A DNA stretch of 6,797 nucleotides. It comes from an uncultured Clostridia bacterium. Lineage in GTDB: Bacteria; Bacillota; Clostridia; Oscillospirales; Acutalibacteraceae. Positions 1 to 4,258 of this stretch are shown in pieces (position 1 is the stretch's first letter; each line of letters starts with the position of its first letter). Below the pieces are notes generated by a model, which saw only the letters and a program-made list of their open reading frames with translations, made no database searches and was not told the origin of the DNA. The position numbers and the translations under genes are program-made. The stretch is from the NCBI GenBank assembly GCA_937916195.1, contig CALFTO010000046.1, forward strand, positions 1 to 6,797, in the 5' to 3' direction.

Positions 1-276
1 GCATCTCTTGCAACAGGCAAAATGGGACTTTATGAGCCTATTCACGGCTCTGCACCTGATATTGCAGGTCAGCAAAAGGCAAACCCACTTGCAACAATCC
101 TTTCTGCAGCAATGATGCTTCAATATTCTTTTGATGAAAAAGAAGCTGCAAAATCAATTGAAGATGCAGTTAACGAGGCACTTAAAATTGCCCGTACACC
201 TGATATTTATGAAGATGGTTTCAAGAAAGTCACAACATCCGAAATGGGTGACCTTGTAGTATCATTACTTAAATAA
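1..276 (+). CDS. leuB: 3-isopropylmalate dehydrogenase, C-terminal part
   Basis: The window opens inside this gene, so only the last 91 residues are visible; frame 1 is open from base 1 to the TAA at 274-276. LeuB is a cytosolic NAD-dependent dehydrogenase that oxidises and decarboxylates 3-isopropylmalate in leucine synthesis. The visible part carries the family block GLYEPIHGSAPDIAG followed by ANPLATILSAAMML, which is the cofactor-binding loop and following helix of isopropylmalate/isocitrate dehydrogenases. The GSAPDIAG and ATILSAAMML wording fits LeuB better than isocitrate or tartrate dehydrogenase. The gene is followed after 8 bases by a GC-rich hairpin and then a HAD phosphatase gene. 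Nothing about its promoter or start can be seen here. Confidence 0.93.
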   Translation, partial: ASLATGKMGLYEPIHGSAPDIAGQQKANPLATILSAAMMLQYSFDEKEAAKSIEDAVNEALKIARTPDIYEDGFKKVTTSEMGDLVVSLLK

Positions 277-284
277 TTATTAGT

Positions 285-312
285 GGCGGGGCAAGACCCC
301 GCCTTACAATTT
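285..312 (+). terminator. GC-rich hairpin after leuB (weak terminator or dispersed palindrome)
   Basis: GGCGGGG at 285-291 pairs perfectly with CCCCGCC at 297-303 around a CAAGA loop. The bases that follow (TTACAATTT) are only a poor U-tract, so termination may be partial. The sequence leading into it (ATTAGTGG) resembles the one leading into the hairpin after the XRE gene at 2859-2879, so it may belong to a dispersed repeat family that also serves as a terminator. Confidence 0.55.
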
Positions 313-322
313 AAGAGGTTTT

Positions 323-1165
323 ATGAAAACATTATACATCAGCGATATGGACGGCACTCTTTTGCAGGATAACGGCAAAATGAGTGAATATACAAAAGAA
401 AAACTGAATGAGTTTTATAAAAAGGGAATTTCCTTTGCGGTGGCAACGGCGCGCAGTATGGTCAGTGCAATGCCACTTTTAGAGGGAGTTCACTTTGCCG
501 CGCCCATTGTGCTTATGAATGGTGTTTTTGTCTATGACACCGAAACGGGTAAGGCGGTAAAATATCACGAAATAGAACATTCGGCACTCCAAAAAATTCT
601 TGATTGCTTTTATGAAAAGAATTTGCACCCGTTTATGTTTTTATATGGTGATAACTATAAGCTTTCAATTAAATATACCGAATTCGACAACGACGGTATG
701 AAAGAATTTTATGATATGCGTGTTGATATGCTGGATGGCAGATTTACGCAAACCGACGATTTGACGGTTATCGAAAAAGGTCAGCACCCCGTTTATGTGA
801 ATTATTACGCACTTCCCGAAATTCTTGACCCTGTTGTAGAAAAATTAAGGTCAGTGCCAAACATTGATTTTGCATATTATAAGGACAGTTATTCAGACGA
901 TTGGCTAATTGAGATTTATTCTCACACCGCATCAAAGGCAAACGGAGCAAAAGAGGTAGCCGAGGTTGTGGGAGCAGATAAAATTACCGCATTCGGTGAT
1001 AATCTTAATGATATTATAATGCTTAACGGTGCTGACACAGCGGTGGCGGTAGAGAATGCCGTGCCTCAAGTAAAAGAAATCGCAGATATTGTAATCGGCA
1101 CAAATACTGAAGACAGCGTTGTGAATTTTATTGCTGAGGATGTTGACAAATCAGCAGAAAAATAG
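323..1165 (+). CDS. Cof-type HAD-IIB family hydrolase (sugar-phosphate-type phosphatase)
   Basis: This 280-residue cytosolic protein is a haloacid dehalogenase-superfamily phosphatase of the Cof/YwpJ type. Motif I is DMDGT, with nucleophile Asp8 and acid/base Asp10. Motif II is the Thr of VATARS (Thr42), motif III is Lys205 in SKANG, and motif IV is GDNLNDIIM with Asp226 and Asp230 for Mg2+. The central stretch (about residues 80-195) is the expected position of the C2-type cap that sets substrate choice. Family members dephosphorylate sugar phosphates, pyridoxal phosphate or flavin precursors; the actual substrate cannot be told from sequence. The ATG at 323 has AGAGG at 314-318 four bases upstream. 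Length is normal for the family. It lies between leuB and trpS with no evident functional link to either. Confidence 0.9.
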   Translation: MKTLYISDMDGTLLQDNGKMSEYTKEKLNEFYKKGISFAVATARSMVSAMPLLEGVHFAAPIVLMNGVFVYDTETGKAVKYHEIEHSALQKILDCFYEKNLHPFMFLYGDNYKLSIKYTEFDNDGMKEFYDMRVDMLDGRFTQTDDLTVIEKGQHPVYVNYYALPEILDPVVEKLRSVPNIDFAYYKDSYSDDWLIEIYSHTASKANGAKEVAEVVGADKITAFGDNLNDIIMLNGADTAVAVENAVPQVKEIADIVIGTNTEDSVVNFIAEDVDKSAEK

Positions 1166-1171
1166 TTAAAT
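1143..1171 (+). promoter_or_regulatory. Candidate promoter of trpS
   Basis: A perfect -35 TTGACA (1143-1148) sits inside the last codons of the HAD gene. A 17-base spacer separates it from TTAAAT (1166-1171), which matches the -10 consensus at 4 of 6 positions. Start of transcription would be near 1178, giving a leader of about 28 bases before the trpS ATG. This is too short for a T-box, the usual control of trpS in many Firmicutes. It is a motif match only; read-through from the HAD gene is equally possible. Confidence 0.4.
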
Positions 1172-1205
1172 ATATTGTATATAAAATTAGTAATAGGTGA
1201 TAGCA

Positions 1206-2213
1206 ATGGAAAACACCGTAGAAAAGAAAAAGATAGTTTTAAGTGCAATTCAGCCCACGGGTACTCCAACCTTGGGCAACTACCTCGGTGCGCTTAAAAA
1301 CTGGAAGAATATGAAGGATGATTACAACTGTCTTTATGCAGTTGCAGATTTACATTCGCTCACAGTTCGCCCCGAGCCCGCAACACTTCGCAAGAATACA
1401 ATGGAATTATATGCGATTTTGTTGGCACTCGGTCTTGACCCCGAAGAGAGCATTGTGTTTATTCAGAGCCATGTGCCACAGCACGCACAGCTTGCATGGT
1501 TACTCAACTGTTGCACACAGTTCGGTGAGGCGGCTCGAATGACACAGTTTAAGGATAAGAGCGAAAAGCACCCCGAAAATGTTAATGTGGGACTTTTTAC
1601 ATACCCAATTCTTATGGCGGCAGATATTTTGCTTTATCAAGCAGATTATGTGCCCATTGGTGCTGACCAGAAACAGCATCTTGAAATAGCCCGCGATATT
1701 GCAGACCGTTTTAATACGGTTTATGGTAAAACATTCACAATGCCAGAGCCCTTTATCGGCAAGGTTGGTGCTCGTGTAATGTCACTTCAAGACCCATTTG
1801 CTAAAATGAGCAAATCTGACCCAAATCCAAAGAGCTATATTTCGATGCTTGATGATGACAATGTGATTGTGAAGAAAATCAAGAGTGCGGTTACCGATAG
1901 TGAAGCAAAGGTGCGTTATACCGAGGGCAAAGAGGGTATCAATAACCTTATGGGTATTTACTCTTGCTGTACAGGTCTTTCTTATGAACAGATTGAAAAG
2001 GATTTTGACGGCAAGGGCTACGGTGACTTTAAAATGGCAGTTGCAGAAGCAGTTGTCGAAGAGCTTCGACCATTCAAGGCAGATTTCAATCGCCTTGTGA
2101 ATGACAAAGCATATCTTAATGAGTGCGCAAAGAACGGCGCAGAAAAGGCAAGCCGTTTTGCACAGCGTACATTAAATAAAGCGATGAAAAAGTCAGGACT
2201 ATATATGTTATAA
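1206..2213 (+). CDS. trpS: Tryptophanyl-tRNA synthetase
   Basis: This class I aminoacyl-tRNA synthetase charges tRNA-Trp with tryptophan using ATP, in the cytosol and as a homodimer. From the ATG at 1206 the product has 335 residues, typical of bacterial TrpRS. The N-terminal SAIQPTGTPTLGNYLGAL block holds the HIGH-equivalent (TLGN, residues 22-25), and the KMSKS loop is intact at residues 200-204. Family-typical stretches such as the ADLHSLT block, GEAARMTQFKDK, YPILMAADILLY and VPIGADQKQHLE are present. I chose ATG 1206 over the in-frame GTG at 1197 because AGGTGA at 1195-1200 is a Shine-Dalgarno five bases before ATG 1206 and overlaps the GTG. The stop is followed directly by heptamer repeats and a strong terminator, so trpS ends its transcript. 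It lies near the aromatic operon but is not co-transcribed with it. Confidence 0.97.
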   Translation: MENTVEKKKIVLSAIQPTGTPTLGNYLGALKNWKNMKDDYNCLYAVADLHSLTVRPEPATLRKNTMELYAILLALGLDPEESIVFIQSHVPQHAQLAWLLNCCTQFGEAARMTQFKDKSEKHPENVNVGLFTYPILMAADILLYQADYVPIGADQKQHLEIARDIADRFNTVYGKTFTMPEPFIGKVGARVMSLQDPFAKMSKSDPNPKSYISMLDDDNVIVKKIKSAVTDSEAKVRYTEGKEGINNLMGIYSCCTGLSYEQIEKDFDGKGYGDFKMAVAEAVVEELRPFKADFNRLVNDKAYLNECAKNGAEKASRFAQRTLNKAMKKSGLYML

Positions 2214-2241
2214 TGCAAAATGCAAAGCGCAGAGTGCAAAA
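2214..2241 (+). repeat. Heptamer tandem array, four units (left copy)
   Basis: Starting directly after the trpS stop codon are four 7-base units following the pattern YGCARAR: TGCAAAA, TGCAAAG, CGCAGAG and TGCAAAA. An inverted copy with four units lies at 2960-2987. Aligned as reverse complements, the two 28-base arrays differ at four positions. The array runs straight into the left arm of the trpS terminator. Confidence 0.8.
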
Positions 2242-2243
2242 TG

Positions 2244-2270
2244 AACGGCGAGAGAAATCTCGCCGTTTTT
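2244..2270 (+). terminator. Intrinsic terminator of trpS, probably shared with the convergent minus-strand gene
   Basis: A ten-base-pair perfect stem joins AACGGCGAGA (2244-2253) and TCTCGCCGTT (2258-2267) across a GAAA loop, with T-rich sequence through 2270. On the opposite strand the same stem follows immediately after the TAA (2269-2271) of the minus-strand gene and is trailed by TTCATTTT, so it may work in both directions between two convergent genes. Confidence 0.85.
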
Positions 2271-2532
2271 AATCATCATACAATGCTTGAAAAATGAATC
2301 GAGTCGCAAACATAACACCCTTGATAAAAGCGTGCCTTTCAGTTATTCTGCCTACACTTGCAACCGCATCGTCATATTCCTCAAGAATTTCAAGCTGTTC
2401 TTGTGTTAGTTTTGAACGAAATTCTTTTTCTTTTTCAGAAAAATGTTCTTTTGTCAATTTATCTTTTTTAGTGTATTTGATTGGTACTTCAATTAGATAA
2501 TAATTCCATAAATCTTCTAAATCTTGTCGCAT
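2269..2532 (-). CDS. Small charged helical protein of unknown function (DUF6809-like)
   Basis: An 87-residue protein with no signal peptide or membrane segment. The middle (residues 20-55) is rich in Lys and Glu and looks helical or coiled-coil. The C-terminal part (RITERHAFIKGVMFATRFIFQALYDD) resembles the end of small Clostridia/phage-type proteins of the DUF6809 group, where a Glu-rich helix is followed by a conserved F-x-x-G-x-x-x-A/G stretch. That assignment is from memory of the pattern and uncertain. It is a real gene: GGAGGTGAT at 2536-2544 lies just upstream of the ATG (2530-2532), and a near-perfect promoter precedes it. It is divergent from an XRE regulator, whose probable operators overlap its promoter, so repression by that regulator is likely. 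Its stop abuts the trpS terminator. The function is not known. Confidence 0.75.
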   Translation of the reverse strand: MRQDLEDLWNYYLIEVPIKYTKKDKLTKEHFSEKEKEFRSKLTQEQLEILEEYDDAVASVGRITERHAFIKGVMFATRFIFQALYDD

Positions 2533-2550
2533 AATATCACCTCCGCATAT

Positions 2551-2579
2551 ATTATAGAGTTTATAACTCTAAAAGTCAA
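2551..2579 (-). promoter_or_regulatory. Promoter of the small minus-strand gene
   Basis: Read on the minus strand, TTGACT (2579-2574) is separated by exactly 17 bases from a perfect TATAAT (2556-2551). Predicted initiation near 2544-2546 leaves a leader of only about 12-14 bases, barely covering the Shine-Dalgarno. The first operator-like dyad fills the spacer and touches the -10 box, so a bound regulator would block polymerase. Confidence 0.8.
2555..2571. promoter_or_regulatory. Operator-like dyad 1
   Basis: Arms TAGAGTT and AACTCTA (7 bp, perfect) flank a three-base centre TAT. The 17-base site is the exact reverse complement of dyad 2 at 2580-2596; the centres are 25 bp apart. It occupies the spacer of the minus-strand promoter. 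The probable binder is the adjacent XRE-family protein. Confidence 0.7.
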
Positions 2580-2591
2580 TAGAGTTATAAA
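2563..2591 (+). promoter_or_regulatory. Candidate promoter of the XRE regulator gene
   Basis: TATAAA (2586-2591) is a good -10 box lying inside operator dyad 2. The matching -35 at 17-base spacing, ATAACT (2563-2568), is weak and lies inside dyad 1. Initiation near 2598 would give a leader of about 25 bases. A second possible -10, TAAAAT at 2600-2605, has no recognisable -35. The layout implies a weaker promoter for the regulator than for its divergent partner, and autoregulation. Confidence 0.45.
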
Positions 2592-2596
2592 CTCTA
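2580..2596. promoter_or_regulatory. Operator-like dyad 2
   Basis: The same arms TAGAGTT and AACTCTA surround the centre ATA. This is a perfect inverted copy of dyad 1, separated from it by eight bases. It covers the -10 candidate of the plus-strand regulator gene and lies just upstream of the -35 of the minus-strand gene. Confidence 0.7.
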
Positions 2597-2623
2597 TGGT
2601 AAAATATTTTTGAGGTGAATAAA

Positions 2624-2848
2624 GTGAGATATAATGAATGCATTCGCTTTTTACGAGAAGATGCTGATAAAACACAAACTGAAATTGCTACCTTGCTGAA
2701 AATTGGACAGCGAACATATTGTGATTATGAGAGCGGAAAAACAAGAATTCCTGTTGACAATTTAATTATTCTTGCCCGATATTATAATGTTGATATGAAT
2801 TATATATGCGGTATGAGTAAGATAAAAAAGGAATTTCCAAAGGAATAA
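2624..2848 (+). CDS. XRE-family (Cro/C1-type) DNA-binding regulator
   Basis: This 74-residue protein consists almost entirely of one lambda-repressor-like helix-turn-helix domain. The recognition region is TQTEIATLLKIGQRTYCDYE (about residues 17-36), followed by SGKTRIPVDNLIILARYYNVDMNYICG, the usual last helices of small Clostridia XRE proteins. No sensor or dimerisation domain is attached, so it probably acts as a simple dimeric repressor. I chose GTG 2624 because GAGGTGA (2612-2618) lies five bases before it; the in-frame GTG at 2615 overlaps that Shine-Dalgarno and would lack one. It diverges from the small DUF gene with two mirrored operators between them, the classic layout of an autoregulated switch or a phage-derived pair. 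No phage genes are nearby. Confidence 0.88.
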   Translation: MRYNECIRFLREDADKTQTEIATLLKIGQRTYCDYESGKTRIPVDNLIILARYYNVDMNYICGMSKIKKEFPKE

Positions 2849-2858
2849 TAATTAGTAG

Positions 2859-2885
2859 GGCGGGGGCTTAGCTCCCGCCGTTGTT
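2859..2885 (+). terminator. GC-rich hairpin after the XRE gene
   Basis: A nine-pair stem (one G-U pair) joins 2859-2867 with 2871-2879 around a TTA loop. It is followed by GTTGTTAT, a weak U-tract, ten bases after the XRE stop codon. Its core and the preceding ATTAGTA resemble the hairpin after leuB, so it may be a dispersed palindrome acting as a terminator. Confidence 0.6.
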
Positions 2886-2903
2886 ATATATGAAACTGAA
2901 ATT

Positions 2904-2959
2904 GTGCGTTGCCTCCCTCGTCAGAGGAAGCCTATTATAAATGCGTCGCAGACCCTTAA
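2904..2959. repeat. Degenerate palindromic intergenic sequence, possible repeat remnant
   Basis: This non-coding stretch between the XRE terminator and the right heptamer array contains an imperfect hairpin (GCCTCC at 2911-2916 against GGAAGC at 2926-2931) and the compact palindrome GCGTCGC at 2943-2949. The mix of GC-rich imperfect palindromes next to heptamers looks like the remains of a small dispersed element. No gene is supported here, although a frame stays open across it into the aro leader peptide. Confidence 0.3.
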
Positions 2960-2987
2960 TTTTGCGTTTTGCACTTTGCATTTTGCA
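2960..2987 (-). repeat. Heptamer tandem array, four units (right, inverted copy)
   Basis: On the minus strand this reads as four 7-base units: TGCAAAA, TGCAAAG, TGCAAAA and CGCAAAA. It is the inverted partner of the array at 2214-2241, and the two enclose the divergent DUF/XRE gene pair. Confidence 0.8.
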
Positions 2988-2993
2988 TTTATA

Positions 2994-3013
2994 AATATTT
3001 TTATAAAAATATT
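2994..3013. repeat. Perfect 20-bp A+T palindrome upstream of the aro promoter
   Basis: Bases 2994-3003 are the exact reverse complement of 3004-3013, all A or T. The palindrome ends within the first two bases of the -35 box. It could act as an UP-element for polymerase alpha subunits or bind a regulator; it may also simply reflect base composition. Confidence 0.5.
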
Positions 3014-3040
3014 GACATTAGCGCTTCATAGTGCTAAAAT
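3012..3040 (+). promoter_or_regulatory. Promoter of the aroF-tyrA-aroB-aroA operon
   Basis: A perfect TTGACA (3012-3017), a 17-base spacer and TAAAAT (3035-3040, 5 of 6) form a strong sigma-A promoter, with initiation expected near 3047-3048. The leader would then be about 200 bases. The spacer carries a dyad, TTAGCGC at 3018-3024 and GTGCTAA at 3031-3037 (6 of 7 pairs Watson-Crick, one G-T), which may be a repressor operator in addition to the downstream attenuator. Confidence 0.85.
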
Positions 3041-3071
3041 ATTTTTCAATCAGCAAACAGAGGTAAATATT

Positions 3072-3158
3072 ATGAAAACTCTTAATTTCGCAGCTGAATA
3101 CTTTTACTTTAGCTTTTACTTTACAAAGTCAAAGGCTTGTTTCACTGCGGAAAAATAA
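3072..3158 (+). CDS. Phe/Tyr-rich attenuation leader peptide of the aromatic operon
   Basis: A 28-residue open frame begins at ATG 3072, with AGAGGT (3059-3064) seven bases upstream, and ends at TAA 3156-3158. Residues 10-17 read YFYFSFYF: seven aromatic codons in eight (3099-3122), three Tyr all TAC and four Phe all TTT. Overall 6 Phe and 3 Tyr occur in 28 residues, with no Trp. This is the hallmark of a leader peptide whose translation measures charged tRNA-Phe and tRNA-Tyr, as in pheL of enteric bacteria. It lies between the operon promoter and an intrinsic terminator, upstream of the pathway's first enzyme. When aromatic tRNAs are short, ribosomes should stall in the run and leave 3139 onward free to form the antiterminator. 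When they are plentiful, the ribosome reaching the stop codon covers it. The peptide itself probably has no other role. The frame is open further upstream to 2904, but that part precedes the promoter. Confidence 0.85.
   Translation: MKTLNFAAEYFYFSFYFTKSKACFTAEK
3111..3137 (+). promoter_or_regulatory. Leader hairpin overlapping the Phe/Tyr codons
   Basis: AGCTTTT (3111-3117) pairs with AAAGGCT (3131-3137, one G-U). ACTT (3118-3121) pairs with AAGT (3126-3129) around a TACA loop, with C3130 bulged. This 11-pair stem ends one base before the antiterminator starts. It occupies the place of a pause hairpin, which would synchronise polymerase with the leading ribosome. Confidence 0.5.
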
Positions 3159-3198
3159 AGATTGCTGAAATAATTGCACTTTATTCCTACAGTGAAAC
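3139..3198 (+). promoter_or_regulatory. Antiterminator hairpin of the aro attenuator
   Basis: GTTTCACTG (3139-3147) is perfectly complementary to CAGTGAAAC (3190-3198). Inside, GG (3149-3150) can pair with CC (3186-3187), AATAAAG (3154-3160) with CTTTATT (3179-3185), and TGC (3163-3165) with GCA (3176-3178). The whole forms one long composite hairpin. It uses the complete left arm of the terminator (3183-3192), so the two structures exclude each other. Its left side includes codons 23-26 and the stop of the leader peptide, and would be masked by a ribosome finishing the peptide. Confidence 0.75.
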
Positions 3199-3218
3199 CG
3201 CTGTAGGAATTTTTTATT
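3183..3218 (+). terminator. Attenuator terminator upstream of aroF
   Basis: ATTCCTACAG (3183-3192) pairs perfectly over ten bases with CTGTAGGAAT (3201-3210) around an eight-base loop, followed at once by a T-run through 3215 and ATT. It lies before the aroF start and after the leader peptide, so it can only serve to abort the operon's own transcript at about 170 bases unless the antiterminator forms. Confidence 0.9.
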
Positions 3219-3247
3219 GCGAAATTCATACCGAAGGAGTAAGAAAT

Positions 3248-4249
3248 ATGGTAGTAATTCTTAAAAATCAGGTCGACCCTGCAAAAGTCGAAAATTTAAC
3301 CAAATGGTTGCACGAGCAAAATCTCGTAATCAACGAGGTAGTGGGTCATTATCAGACAATTTTAGGTCTTATTGGTGACACAAGCCGTGTTGACATTGAC
3401 CTCATTCAAAGTCTTGACATTGTTGAGGACGTAAGACGAATTTCAGAGCCTTACAAATGTGCAAACAGAAAATTCCACCCCGACGACACAGTAATTGATG
3501 TTGAGGGTTATAAAATAGGCGGCGGCAACTTCCAGTTCTTTGCAGGTCCTTGCTCAATTGAAAGTAGAGAGCAGATTTTAAGCATCGCAAAGGACGTTAA
3601 ATCAGCAGGTGCTAACTTCCTTCGTGGTGGTGCGTTCAAGCCCCGTACTTCACCATATGCATTCCAAGGTATGCGTGGCGAAGGACTTGAGCTTATGCTT
3701 GAGGCAAAAAAAGAAACAGGAATGCCAATTGTAACAGAAATTATGGACGCTTCTCATATTCCGCTTTTTGAGAATGTTGACATTATTCAGGTTGGAGCAC
3801 GCAATATGCAGAACTTTGAGCTTTTAAAAGAGCTTGGACATCTTGATAAGCCCATTTTCTTAAAGCGCGGTCTTTCAAGCACATTCCAAGAGCTTCTTAT
3901 GAGCGCAGAATATATTATGGCGGGCGGTAATGAGAAGGTTATTCTTTGTGAGCGTGGTATCCGCACATTTGAAACTGCAACACGAAATACACTTGATTTG
4001 TCAGCAGTTCCAATGCTCAAAGAAAAATCACACTTGCCCGTAGTTATTGACCCCTCACACGCATCAGGTATTGCTCGTTTTGTTAAGCCTATGTCATTGG
4101 CGGCGGCAGCCTGCGGTGCAGACGGCCTTATGATTGAAGTGCACAACGACCCGTCAAAAGCACTTTGCGATGGTCCTCAGGCACTTACTCCTCCACAGTT
4201 TGCAGATGTTGTTTCATCGGTAAACAAAGTTTTAGATGCAGTAAAATAA
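3248..4249 (+). CDS. aroF: 3-deoxy-7-phosphoheptulonate (DAHP) synthase, type I-beta with N-terminal regulatory domain
   Basis: This cytosolic enzyme condenses phosphoenolpyruvate and erythrose 4-phosphate, the committed step of the shikimate pathway. The 333-residue product has a ferredoxin-like domain at about residues 1-70 and a (beta/alpha)8 barrel after about residue 85, as in the Thermotoga maritima enzyme, where the N-terminal domain mediates Tyr/Phe feedback inhibition. Barrel motifs are GPCSIE (metal ligand Cys102), LRGGAFKPRTSPY, IDPSHASG (His271), MIEVH (Glu297) and CDGPQAL (Asp308); these four match the known metal ligands within one residue. No chorismate mutase domain is attached. 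ATG 3248 has AAGGAG (3234-3239) eight bases upstream; the frame extends upstream through the attenuator terminator, which is not credible as coding. It is the first structural gene of the operon, nine bases before tyrA, and appears to be under attenuation control. Confidence 0.97.
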   Translation: MVVILKNQVDPAKVENLTKWLHEQNLVINEVVGHYQTILGLIGDTSRVDIDLIQSLDIVEDVRRISEPYKCANRKFHPDDTVIDVEGYKIGGGNFQFFAGPCSIESREQILSIAKDVKSAGANFLRGGAFKPRTSPYAFQGMRGEGLELMLEAKKETGMPIVTEIMDASHIPLFENVDIIQVGARNMQNFELLKELGHLDKPIFLKRGLSSTFQELLMSAEYIMAGGNEKVILCERGIRTFETATRNTLDLSAVPMLKEKSHLPVVIDPSHASGIARFVKPMSLAAAACGADGLMIEVHNDPSKALCDGPQALTPPQFADVVSSVNKVLDAVK

Positions 4250-4258
4250 GGTGATAAA

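Noticed and set aside
2294..2500. 68-residue plus-strand frame opposite the small DUF-like gene
   Set aside because: The minus-strand gene has a strong promoter, Shine-Dalgarno and terminator; the plus frame has none.
2214..2987. CRISPR array or insertion sequence
   Set aside because: The heptamers are contiguous with no spacers, and no cas or transposase gene is present; there is no clear target-site duplication.
2904..3158. 84-residue open frame across the aro promoter and leader
   Set aside because: Its first two thirds lie in repeats and in the promoter itself and have no ribosome binding site; only the last 28 codons, from ATG 3072 with its own Shine-Dalgarno, are supported.
3137..3247. 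N-terminal extension of AroF
   Set aside because: The in-frame extension would translate the antiterminator and terminator; the ATG at 3248 has a good AAGGAG and gives metal ligands at the numbering expected for the family.
3041..3247. T-box riboswitch in the aro leader
   Set aside because: No sequence resembling the conserved T-box core (a GGTGG-N-ACC-type motif) is present; the leader is fully explained by a coding frame and two alternative hairpins.
3787..4146. 119-residue minus-strand frame inside aroF
   Set aside because: It is antisense to a fully conserved enzyme, with no ribosome binding site or recognisable domain; a shadow of codon bias.
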